A stretch of DNA of 64,000 nt from NCBI GenBank assembly GCA_004764695.1, contig SMSO01000032.1, positions 5,455,483-5,519,482 on the forward strand, given 5' to 3'. Positions within the stretch are counted from its first letter, which is position 1; each line of letters opens with the position of its first letter. Made by a program: the position numbers and the translations under genes. The notes beneath the pieces were generated by a model. It was given only the letters and a program-made list of their open reading frames with translations, made no database searches and was not told the DNA's origin. Below are positions 46,721 through 57,184 of the stretch, piece by piece. This stretch comes from Schizochytrium sp. TIO01 (lineage: Eukaryota; Sar; Bigyra; Thraustochytrida; Thraustochytriidae).

Positions 46721-48322
46721 TCTAGATAACCTATACGTTTGCAACACCCATGCCCCATGCAGCGGCTGTTGATGCTCTAAACGATTTACATTTTGCGTAT
46801 TACTAGGATAGTTCACTTCATATTTTGCTAGATTCCAAGCGCTGGACTCAGCTTGATAATTTAAGATATTCAATGCAAGTAGAATAAAGTATGATGCAGG
46901 AATGCTTCGCTAAGCAGAACACAAAATAGTTTGAATGCCCCGCTAAGTAACAACCAACATAACTTCTCAGTTAATTTCTGAATTCACCATTACATTGAGA
47001 AGAATTTAAACTGATCAGGAAGCGTTATTGGATTGCATTGCTTTGGCCCTGAGTAACACTATTTCTCTTCTCTGTACGTTTAATTGGCTGGAATGTAATT
47101 CCATTTATATTCACAAGAAGATGCTAATACGATAGCCTGGCTGTTGCAGTACTTCAAAGAGTTACAAAGCGGTGGCAACTAGGATGATGGTTCAACAAGC
47201 TGATTAGTACGGACTTGGATGTATGAGCCAATTAAACGCTCTCTATGTATTTGCTAGTCATGCGTTTCCAAGATTAACGATTTAATTAAACTTGCAATGG
47301 AAGACACTGTTACCGAGTACCCAACTTCATTTTGTTTTCTTAATTCTTGTTCGTGCACCTCATTTTTAATAGCAATGACAATTCACATCTGCGATCAGAC
47401 ATAAATTTATTCCTTTTTTGACTCAAATGTTTAGAAATTTGAAATAGTATTGATTATCCAACGATGGCAAGGGAAGTTGTAATTCCCTTCCATTTCATCG
47501 CTAGCAATTTGTATCTGTTCAATTGTATTATTTACTTTTAGCCTTTGCTAGGAATAAAATTTGAAGGTTTTTTGAGTCCATTTCCTGCATATAGATATAA
47601 ATTATGACAAAATCATAGGCAACTATCAATGATATCAGTAGTAATCTGTTTTATTGAGTGGAAAGGAGAGAAGATAGGGATGGGACGGTTCAAATTAGTT
47701 TAATATCTTCGCCACCCAGAGTTTATCCCATTATCCATTAGCATAAATACATAGCCTTAAATTTATACCAACCTCCCGTAGACCAAATATCAGACCTGAG
47801 CAGCTGCCACCGATGTATACAGCCATTCTTTCTTCATGATACAGCCCGGATCAGATCAGCTGTCCCAATCTTTTGTGCGTGTCACAATTTGGTTAATATC
47901 TGCACTGCCTACCTGACCTCTTCAATGCAACGGACTGCGTGTATTGTTACCCTAACCCTGACCGGAAATCCGGGATAAAGAGGTCTAAAAAGAGGTTTAT
48001 TTGGATGGGTGGCTTTGGCTGGAAGGCGAGCGAGTATGTTTTAGTATACTTGTAATGTCTTGTATAGTTCACTTGTACGTTTAATCTCTATTGTTTACCA
48101 TTTTATTTCCTATTTTGATGTGTGACATTTTACTATGAATTATTTATATTACACAATATGGTGATTTGGAGGGCTTTGGATGGGAAGCAAACGGAGATTG
48201 TTGCTGCCTTCAGGTTATTGTCCTCTGGTATCTGTGCTCCGGAGGCCCTCGAGGTAGCTTTTGCAAAACATTATTGAAGAGTTCTTGTTGGTCTCGTCGA
48301 TCAGACAAAAGACATCATTACC
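46721..48322. other. A/T-rich spacer and uS10 promoter region
   Basis: No coding signal except the leader of uS10. A short CCCTAACCCT stretch at about 47949-47960 is too short to be a telomeric array. The last about 200 bases before 48323 are presumably promoter and 5' untranslated region of the ribosomal protein gene. Confidence 0.5.
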
Positions 48323-49057
48323 ATGGAGAAGGGAGGCAAGCTTGCAGGCGCTGGCGGTGAGGAGCTCTACCGCATCCGCATCACCCTCACCAGCCGCAAC
48401 GTGAAGAACCTCGAGAAGGTCTGCACTGAGATCAAGCGCTCCGCCAAGGACAAGAAGCTCAAGGTCTCTGGCCCCGTGCGTCTCCCCACCAAGGTGCTCC
48501 ACCTCACCACCCGCAAGTCCCCGTAAGTTTACATCGAATTCAACACAAATGAAACCTTCGACCCAAAGGAGTGTGATTGGATCACACAACCAGTGGTTGG
48601 TTGGTCTTTGTCTGAGGAGGCATGTTGTACTTTCCCTCATCAACGGCCGGCACCCATAAATAAGTTCGAGTTTCCTAAGGAGTTCCGGGAGCTAATTCTG
48701 TCGCTGCAGCAGGCCCTTGCCTGCGCTGCGAAGCATCGGCCCTGATTAATCTTCTTGGATAATCGACTAGCTGGTGGCTTAGCTTTGATGATAAATAAGT
48801 GCAACGTCGAGATGCTGCATTAGATCAAAATGTAAAAAGTACATATCACATAGATGACTGACAGTATGCGCTGATGTTTAATAAATTGACTTTAATTTAC
48901 AATGAACAGTTGCGGTGAGGGTACCAACACCTGGGATCGCTTCGAGATGCGCATCCACAAGCGTGTGATCGACCTCGTCTCCCCCCAGGAGGAGGTCAAG
49001 CAGATCACCTCTATCTCTATTGAGCCCGATGTCACCGTCGAGATCTACTTCAAGTAA
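48323..49057 (+). CDS. rps20: 40S ribosomal protein S20 (uS10), two exons
   Basis: The model joins 48323-48522 and 48910-49057 (GTAAGT donor, AACAG acceptor) and gives 115 residues. [58 protein letters not shown] (in two pieces across the exon junction) and [16 protein letters not shown] match eukaryotic uS10 almost residue for residue. It is a small-subunit head protein. The intron is 387 bases and splits the Pro codon of KSPCGEG. Codon use is strongly biased to C/G third positions (CTC, ATC, AAG, ACC), unlike the neighbouring genes, as expected for very high expression. Confidence 0.97.
48786..48861 (+). ncRNA. Candidate C/D-box snoRNA in the uS10 intron
   Basis: Inside the uS10 intron a TGATGA C-box (48786-48791) is followed 66 bases later by a CTGA D-box (48858-48861), a spacing typical of C/D snoRNAs. 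Introns of ribosomal protein genes often host such RNAs. The flanking terminal stem is weak (two or three pairs) and I could not check for rRNA complementarity upstream of the D-box, so this is a hypothesis. Confidence 0.3.
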
Positions 49058-49475
49058 ATTGTTGATAGGTTAAAAACGATCTACGGACCACCATAAAAAT
49101 AAGGGATTTTCTGTCTCCCGCGAAAGCATGATTTGTTTTGTTTTACCTTGTCTCTCCCCTTGTGTTTCGACTTGCAGTGAGCGGTTCTTGCATTTTTACA
49201 TCATCTAGTATGACTTTTGAAATGTAGGCACCTAGCTATTTTAGATCGCATGGTCTTTTTCTCTGTGCGGAGTGTGCGAGTTCTGGTTGACTTCTGAAAT
49301 TCATGCGATGAGTAAATACTTGAATCTGTGGTTATATTTATTTTCATGGGTTAAGAATGGATGCGTGATTTTGGGCAGGCTCTTGTGTATATAAGCGTAT
49401 AGGAGAAAATAAATTACAATTTGTTGGGGGTGCGATAGTGATACATTCATTCAATTGCGCGCATACGGCGCAGGT
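49058..49475. other. Convergent intergenic region
   Basis: A 418-base gap holds the 3' ends of uS10 (plus) and the following minus-strand gene. A/T-rich, no coding signal. Confidence 0.6.
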
Positions 49476-50280
49476 CTATTCAGATCGCTCGTCGCTACTT
49501 GAAGAGCCAAGACTGTCGTCCTCCTGTTCATGGTCACGGTCGGCGAAGTGCGAACTGTGCTTGGACCTACTCAAAGATAGACGATGGCGAATCGACCGAG
49601 GACGTGCCTTCTTAGCAACAGAAAGCCTTCCGCGTACGTGCTGTGCTGGGACTTTTGAAGTCCCGTCTTCGTCGTCCACATACTTGTCCACAAAAAACTC
49701 CCTGTTTTCATCATTATAATATATTAATTCATCATAGGGTTAGTTGCTACTTTAACCTAATACACAAATACGTATGGCGCTTTTATTTTCATGATAACTG
49801 AAATCAAGTTGAAACTTACAATGGAATATCCTCCCAAGAGTATAACTTTCGCATGACAGAGAGCTTGCCATTCCAAACGCCATCTGTGCTTCCGAGTGAT
49901 GAAGATGCTGCAGAAGGAGCGCGCCGGCGATGCTCATGTTGGAAATCATCCCTTTCCTCCTCATCATCGATGTCTACATCTTTGATATCGCTGTCCACAT
50001 GAGAGTCATCAGAACCCCGCGTTTTGCTACGGCGTCTGCCAACTGAGAGGCGCTTCATAGCGCCTGCTATGGTGGGCATGGGACTCCTTTGTGAATCTCC
50101 TGCTAAACTCGCTGAAGATTCGGATAGCCCTGTTGATGTGGACTCTGTTGAATCTTCGCTTCGTGAGAGAATGGGTTTTGCTGATACAGCAAATGGTTCG
50201 TCTGCTTTATGTGCTGTAACCTCGGTACTATTACCAAAAGAATTGGTGGATGTTTCTGGCACTGAGGAAACGCAGCCCAT
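49476..50280 (-). CDS. Putatively acylated Ser-rich protein (MGC N-terminus), two exons
   Basis: The model joins 50280-49820 and 49701-49476 (GTAAGT donor, ACAG acceptor; intron 118 bases) and gives 228 residues. The start MGCVSSVPE fits N-myristoylation at Gly2 and palmitoylation at Cys3, as in SH4-type membrane anchors. The rest is mostly disordered: Ser/Thr/Glu-rich to about residue 75, a basic patch (KRLSVGRRRSKTRG) and an acidic stretch (VDSDIKDVDIDDEEERDD). A short ordered segment (VWNGKLSVMRKLYSWEDIPLEF) spans the splice site. A second basic Ser/Arg/His stretch follows, and the end is acidic. The ordered motif around the exon junction is the only likely conserved part. Membrane-attached adaptor or signalling substrate is a guess. 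The family is not recognised. Confidence 0.7.
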
Positions 50281-52906
50281 ACGAAGAGAACTAGAAGTAG
50301 TCTACACAATGGTAACCACTAAGTACTACCTAGGACAGCGGCGGCGGGATCGCTCTTTCTTTGAGGATCGGTTTGCGTATGTTGTGCAGTGGTGTGGGGG
50401 GTCTAATCTCGGTCAGACTGGCGATGAGGAAAAGGCGAAGCCAGCTTTGCGTATTCTGGCAGCCAATCGATCGACTTGCCAGCTGGGTTCAAGGCAGCGT
50501 CCACGGCAGCTTGGCTCTCAATGACTTGTCACTTTGCGAATCTCAGGGTCCTTCTTGCCGCTACCACCCACCCGTTTTACAGGTGCACTGCGTCTGTCTC
50601 CACGTAATACAGCGAGATATCGAGGTACCTATATTGAATGATTCCAGCTTTCTTCTGGAGGCAGATAAAGCACAAGAGAACTCGAGAACCTACAAGTTTG
50701 CTTTTTATGACTATTTGTCTCGTCTATGTAGCCCGCCTTAGTAGCTAGCGAGCTAGCTTCAGGCCGGCTGGTGGCGGCGGCAGCCACAAGGTCGTAACCT
50801 GCCCCGCTTTGTTCACGCCCGTCAGTCGCTGGTTACGACTCACCCACCGCAAGAATCTCTTGGAAAGAATCCAGTTTGCCAGACCCAATAGCCGAGCTAG
50901 ACGACTAGTTTGATTTCAATGGCGGTGCTTGTGTTTCCAAGTTTTCAGGTTCGTCCGGGCTGGAGACGACAGCAGTAGCGTTGAAGAAGGTCGCAGGGAG
51001 TTAGAGTTCTGCTCCCAGTTTGCTGTCCGCTGTCAGAACCACAGCGAAGGCAAGAACCAGGTTCCTTTCCTGCAGATAGTAGGAAAGCTGTGGCTACCTA
51101 AGCTAGCACCTACCGAATTGCGCGAAGCGGAAATGACCGTTCTTGCGAAGTTGCGATCGTAAGTACCCTCAAAACTTTGTAAACGGGTTCCCTTCACAGA
51201 CTCACAGATTCACGTGCGACCAAGTTTTTTCTTTTTTCTTTTTTTACTTCTTTTCTTCCTTTCTTTCTTTTCTTTAGGTTTCTTTTCTTTTCTGCTTCTC
51301 TGTTTTGTTGATTTCTTTGTCAGCTCCGGTTCTTTCGAAGACGATCGAATCGATTTAATCAGACTCACGCAAAAACTAGGCAGTCAGCAGCGGTGAAGCA
51401 GTGGTGCCGGGGCCTGTTTCTTTGGGAGCAACGACGGGTCGGTCAGCTTGGAGTTTGCTTGTTCCATCTGCAAGCTTGCTTCGTCTGTTCTTGCGTCGTG
51501 TTTTACTCACTCACTCGCTCAGTTTATGGGTATGTTCAAAGAGAAGCTCACGGCGAGTGGCGCTCGAATGAATGAGCCTATATGGACCACCTCTGCCCGG
51601 ACCACGGCAAGGTCGGTTACTTCGCAGCAGCAGGCACACGGAGGGGCGCAGCAAAGAGGCCAACCAGGGCGAACGGACGTAACGTCTGTTGAAGACTCAG
51701 CGTCTTGCTGTAAGCCAGGCCTGCTTGCCTGCGGTAGAAGTAAGCCTTTAGTCTTTCCAAAGAACTCAATGGTGGCTCAACCTGAATGAGGGAGCTTGGC
51801 TCTCGCGCTCCCAAAGCGAGGGTGGGCGGCAAAGAGGGTGACAGCACAGGAGAACTTGAGTGCAGGCTCGGCCGTCATAGACGCGGAGAGTATTGTGGAC
51901 ACTACGGATGGTGTTGTCGGGGCGTCGTTGACGCACGGAGAGACTTGCGGAAGGATGAAACTTGCGCAGCACGTGCAAAATTAACTCTTGTCTATCTATG
52001 CCAATAGGTAAAGTATTTTGAAAGAACAAGAGAGAAGACAGAAAGAAAGAAAGAAAGAAAGAATGGACAGGAAGAGAACTTCAAATGGTATGTTTAGCGC
52101 GTCCACCGATAGACGAAAACAAAACCCTACTGGTGGATCACCTTGTGCGCAGATTTGGAAGGCCTTAGAATCAGTTTTGCTGCCGCCTCGAGTCGAGAAG
52201 AACCATGATCTTTTGCTCAAAACATCGAACCTGCTCAAACATCAAGGAACTGTTTACTTTTCATGTGTTATATATATATACACCTAAGCTCAGCACGTGC
52301 ATGATTCCCAAAGGGGGTAGTGCTGGAGGCCTTCGAGGAGACTATACAAATGGGGGGGGGGAGAGGGGGGTGGGAGCTTTGCTGGCGAGATGCTTGGCGT
52401 GCTGTTAATGCTGGTGCCGGTGCTGGTGTTGGTGCTGGTGATGCGAAGGATTGGGGCGGTACGTAGTCCGAACTTCGCGGATTCCATGCTTTGAAGAAAG
52501 AAACTGCTTCTTTATTTTTTTAAATTAAAAAATAAAATAAAATCTAAATAAATGTTTAGCTATACAGTCAGTTACATCCATCTTCAAAGAAGCAAACGAA
52601 TTAAGAAACAGTTGCATTAGAGTAAACCGAAGCGCAAAATCGGTATGGAGAGAAAGCACTGCACTGGCAGGAGTCTGGTTTAGAGTTCATACTACCCACC
52701 ACCTCTAACAACGCCATTATGGCACGGCAATGGATGGCAAGGTGGAATCTACACTCTTTCCATGTTTCAGTTTGTATTCATGATATGATGAGAAAAAAGG
52801 AACTAAAACTGGGCTCCTTTTGTTTCATTCATAGTTTCATAAAAATAATGGCATAGTAGGTTCCTACATAGACACCTTCCTAGGAAATGTTATTTTGGTT
52901 TTAGCG
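50281..52906. other. Exon-like pieces, plus strand, gene model unresolved
   Basis: One convincing internal exon spans 50949-51158 (TTTCAG acceptor, GTAAGT donor), ending KLWLPKLAPTELREAEM and LAKLRS. Further protein-like stretches lie at about 51523-51780 (MGMFKEKLTASGARMNE) and 51825-51985 (SAGSAVIDAESIVDTTDG), but they do not join to it in frame. A GGTGCT-type minisatellite lies at about 52409-52442 and T-rich DNA at 51222-51310. I believe at least one real multi-exon gene is here but cannot place its start or end. Confidence 0.45.
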
Positions 52907-53266
52907 ATGGCCAGTTTCCTTCACGCAGAGCTTGCGAGATTCGGGGCTTCGGAATCCGTCGGATGCTTGCTTGATCTGGAGAAGAAATGTTTAGGGCCGC
53001 TGCTGCAGGAGGCTCAGCATTTCAACGCTCGTTCTGTGCTGGAGAAGGTGCTGGAAACGCAATTCACCATCAGCATCGAGGTTGCGGCAATCTTCAACTT
53101 GAAGAGATCTCACACGTGTAAGTGAAATTAGCCGACCCTTCAACGTACGTGCATGCAACAATAAGTGGACTTTACAGCCTCCGCTCCCGGCGAGAACAAC
53201 TTGGACTTGGACGGGATGGATGCCAATCGTTTGGACAGACGACGACGTGGGTTTCAGGGAAGTTGA
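52907..53266 (+). CDS. Small helical protein, two exons, unknown function
   Basis: ATG 52907 to a GTAAGT donor after 53117, then 53178-53266 after a TTTACAG acceptor, gives 99 residues. Residues 1-70 are helical with a Cys at CLLDLEKKCLG and a long amphipathic stretch (SVLEKVLETQFTISIEV). The end is charged and disordered (LDRRRRGFQGS). The intron is 60 bases. I do not recognise the family. The second exon lies opposite a protein-like minus-strand frame, so one of the two readings may be wrong. Confidence 0.45.
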
Positions 53267-53760
53267 GGCGGGAAGACACTCAATCAGTCGTTCGATTGTG
53301 CCTCCTCTGTCGGGACGCTGTAGCAGTGATTTCTTTGGTACTCCTTCCACTTGCATTTCTTTACCTAGTCCTTTCTTGATTGCAGCGTCCACCCATTGTC
53401 CAAGTTCTTGCAAGGCGTTCATCAATAACTTTGAGATCAGACCTGTTAAGGCAGGTAGGTCGCTAGCATTGAATTTGGGCTGGCCCAACGATTTGAGGAC
53501 AGTAACTTCGCGCTCCTGATCGCTCTGATGTGAAGTTTAGCACTCTTCACATTCATTCATATTTGAGGGTCGCTTCCTTCAATTCTCCGCAATCGTCGAA
53601 GCACGCGATACATATACCATCATTCGCGCATTGCAGAGTTGGTTCGGTGAACGGAAGGCCCAATATATGCTTCATGAGATCGTTAACGTAAATGTGCCAA
53701 TGGGAAACCTTCAAAGTTCGTTCGGATCAGAGCATCTCCTTTGATGAAACTGGTACGGGT
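53180..53760 (-). pseudogene. Minus-strand coding remnants
   Basis: Two stretches read as protein on the minus strand. One, about 53740-53566 (HIYVNDLMKHILGLPFTEP, with four cysteines further on), ends at a TGA. The other, about 53530-53200 (LPALTGLISKLLMNALQEL, then a basic helix), lies in another frame. A CAG just before the second could be an acceptor, but no complete model fits. They could be exons of one gene or a decayed gene. Confidence 0.35.
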
Positions 53761-54183
53761 AGCAAACGATAATAGATTAAGAGGAAAAAATAAAAATGAA
53801 AGGGAAAAGCTTTGCATGAGCAGAGGTGGTAAGTAATAGGTAGCCAGCCATTGATTGGTACCTAGCGATGAAAGGAATATCAGAGGAATTGGCTTTTGGG
53901 TTTCTTTGAGTGAGATTTGCGCCCGAGTGGTCGAAATGTGGAGGACAACTGTACTTCAAGCTGCACGTGATGATGGTGATGGCTAGTTACGCCGAAGACA
54001 ACTCGAAGCACATAACGCGCGTAAACTGCGCTGGGCTGGCTGTCGGAAGAGCTCCGCTGGCCCAGCGCTGAGCGCAGTTCCTATCACCTGGTCCGTTTCG
54101 ATGTAGCCGCGGATCAGGACACTCCAATCGAGCGCTGGCCACCGCAGTGACTACGGCAACGAAACGAAGAACTGGAAACGAGC

Positions 54184-54433
54184 ATGACAATGAGCCACTC
54201 AGAGCCTGAGGAAGCCAAGGTCATCAAAACCTTCGAAAGCCTCAGCAGAACGTGAGTGGGACTAGATAAGACTCTCCTGCAACCTTTGAGCTAGCCATGT
54301 CCAAGTTCAACTTCAAGGAAAGATTAATGTTCGCGCGATTGTTTCCAGGCCCGTCGTGCCACTCAGCATGAACGCCGCTATCATGCTGTTACGAAAAATA
54401 CCTCTTAATCATCGACTCGAATCTTACTTTTGA
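54184..54433 (+). CDS. Small two-exon protein or damaged gene
   Basis: ATG 54184 to a GTGAGT donor after 54251, then 54349-54433 after a TTTCCAG acceptor, encodes 50 residues (EAKVIKTFESLSRTPVVP). From about 54390 a second frame becomes strongly protein-like and runs to a TGA at about 54499 (LTFDAEEGIPVKFFLPKLF). A single-base difference would fuse the two into a longer protein. Either the gene is frameshifted, the sequence has an indel, or the short product is real. Family unknown. Confidence 0.45.
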
Positions 54434-54499
54434 TGCTGAAGAAGGTATTCCTGTAAAGTTCTTCTTGCCAAAACTCTTCAACGCTTGGGTGATTTGAGC

Positions 54500-56232
54500 A
54501 GATCTATCAGGTCACAGTCAGGTCATCTAGACGAATACAAACGCTCCGAGTTTGGGTTTAGGGTCGACTCGAGTACCTCTAAACGAGGTTCAAGCTTCTT
54601 GACCAGACCAAAACTAGATACAGCCCCCAGCACAAGCGGGTCCCTGGCCGTTGTAGCGTACAAAGGTTTAACAGACGAGATATCGTATGGTCTATCATTG
54701 ATACGGGGTAAAGAGCAAGATTCCAGGTACGGACATGCCAAAAATATATCGGCGTTGTACATAACCTCTGGAGAAATATCGACATGCAGTAAGGATTTTC
54801 AGAATTCCTGGTCACCCGGACTTGCACTGTTAGAGGGGAGATCTAGAACGCAATTCGGACCTAATGGTAACTAAAACTGAACTGTTCTTGCGACTTTAAC
54901 TTGCAGGTGCTGGAGAAAAGATCTTTTGGCTCATTGCCAACAGACTAAGCTTCGGCCTAGGTAGCGTTTCTTTAACTTATCATTTTCATATAGTTTCTGT
55001 CAGCAAGAATTGTATGTAGCCAGAAATCTGATTTGACTTTTTCTTTTTAATAAATAAAGATAAAGTAAACCTAGCAGTTGGAACCTAGCATATACTACTA
55101 TTGGGAGTGATAGGCCTCTATATCTATGTAGCTGCCTATCTCCTCAAGGTGTGCTGTATTGTTTACATAGCATGCTCTTCAATTAAAATCTCTAGGTCTT
55201 TAGGGGCTTCACGTTGTCGAAATGGCTCGAGTTCTTTAAATTGGTGACGGATAACTTAGTGTGTAGCAACGTTTTGGGTATAAAAACTTAGTTTGCGCCG
55301 GCCAACCGATTGTCTTTTCTTCAAGTGTCCAGGGGACAATGTCTTGCACTTCTAATGATTATTTGCAGGTCACGGTGTTTGCTAATACCTTCTTTATTTT
55401 AAAATAAAATTTAAAAATACAAGATGTAAGCTAGGTACAGGGTTTCTAATACTTCACAGTGTGTGTTAAGGCAGCTTTGAACGCCTGCACACTGCTCCTG
55501 CATTTTCATAAGACCTGATATCCTGCAAAGCATCAAGTCTTGACATGTTATTCGTACCACTACCAAACCGTCAATTCATTTGTTCCATACATCTATTCAA
55601 TCAATGCGATTTTCTGTGGTTGGCGGGATAATAATCTGGCGAGCCCTGTAATAAACTTCAGAACTTTTTTTCATCTGAAAACACTCACCACAGGTGTAAG
55701 CTAAAAGCCCTGGCTATATTAAACATCTTACCCTCCCACGTTGTGCACACCTGCACATTCTTGCTCCAAAATAATTAATACATGACATCTGAGAATAGAG
55801 ATACCAGCATCAAACTAACTGAATTTGTCCATTGTGATTCTGTGCAGAAGTATGCATAGTTGGCAAAGAGAAGAAAGGGCGAGGGCGAAGATATCTGACA
55901 TAATAGTTTATAAAAACGTGTTGAAACCAAAACTGTGTCATTACAAAGGCTTTCGTCGTGCTTGGAAAAGCAAGGCGTACACAAGCATAATAGATAATAA
56001 TTATTAAAGTAAAAGAGAAGGAATCGAGGTGAAATTACATGATCAAAATACAAAATCAAAAGGCTCCAGTACATCGTAGTGCAAAATCGAAAGAACACGT
56101 TTCATGCAGAAGGGTAGCTGTTTAGTACCAAACAACCGCTGATCATAGAACAATTTGACAAAGTACTGCCGAAAAGGCTCAAGATCTCGCAAATGCAAAT
56201 GTTTTGCTTTTGGCTGACTTTAGCGTCTGCTT
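54500..56232. other. Spacer without supported genes
   Basis: Overlapping frames on both strands at 54485-54874 have no motif or splice support. From 54900 to 56230 the DNA is A/T-rich with no protein-like frame. Confidence 0.45.
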
Positions 56233-57184
56233 TTATTCATGAATCAATCTTCGCTGACTAGACTGCATAGCTAAAAGCTCAAAAGCCTTCAGTGCATTAA
56301 TACAAACATCCTCCTGGCAGTACAATCTAAGAGAAACACAGCAGGTAAATCGAATGGGCACAGGTTTCAGAGTTGGATCCCAGTTGTCGGTTACGGTCTG
56401 GGTGATCTCTTGCAAGCCACATTAGATCAACTTTCCATCGCAAGTTGGCAAAGACTCGATATTCACCTGAACGAGTTGGGCTATCTACCTCGTAATACGG
56501 TGCCAAAAGTCCAATACGCCTCGGACAGTATTGCCTTATTTGCTTCTGAGGAAGGAAGACGCCAGCATCACGAAAGGAGCAATGCCAGCAAAGAGGGACA
56601 TTAAGCTCCTTTGTTGAGGCTTTGGCTCCACAATTCGCACAATGGTCACTCAAGAGCATTGTGAGAAAGCTCCGAGGAGAAAACGTTGGCGGCGGGAGCT
56701 GAACAGGCATATTCTGTCGGCGTTTCATAAAATGCTTGACTATCTGCGACGTCTGCATGATATGGGGCCACTCTAAAGCAAAAAATTGGTCATGCATCTT
56801 GCAAACCATGGAAACAGCAAGGATCGTTTCTTCATCAAGGTACTGAACTACGTTTGCCAAAAGAAAATCTGAGAACCCTGAGCTCGCACATACTGCGTCT
56901 TTCTGCTTTCCTGAGGTATGCTCTATCATCAGCTCGTGATTTAAGGATGCCACAGAGCTAGTCCGCGTTGATGATGCGAGACTTCGCACTGATTTCAGTC
57001 TCTTCACGTCCTCTTCTTGGTCATCGTCATCCACAGATCCCAGTATTGTAATATCTCCTCGAAATCCAGCGTCCTCGTCCTCATCATCTCTCTCACGCTC
57101 AACTATAGCGTTCGCAACAGTGCCACCCGTAACGGCAGGAAGTCTGTCGCGCTTTCGCTTTCGCTCTGGGACTGTCTCTCCCAT
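56233..57184 (-). CDS. F-box protein with zinc-ribbon-like motif, apparent +1 frame change
   Basis: ATG 57184 opens a frame whose first 85 residues are basic and acidic low complexity. FSDFLLANVVQYLDEETIL then fits an F-box, the Skp1-binding helix bundle of SCF ubiquitin ligases. It is followed by a Cys motif (CANCGAK...PLCWHC, two CxxC pairs) that could bind zinc. At about 56414 (CTT-G-CAA) the protein-like reading moves to the +1 frame and continues as TDNWDPTLKPVPIRFTCC and CINALKAFELLAMQSSQRR to a TAA at 56233, giving about 316 residues. Without the shift the protein ends at 56327 in a poor tail. No intron explains it. It may be a sequencing indel, a real mutation, or programmed frameshifting. 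Confidence 0.6.

Noticed and set aside
47949-47960. CCCTAACCCT stretch resembling a telomere repeat
   Set aside because: Fewer than two full units and inside ordinary intergenic DNA.
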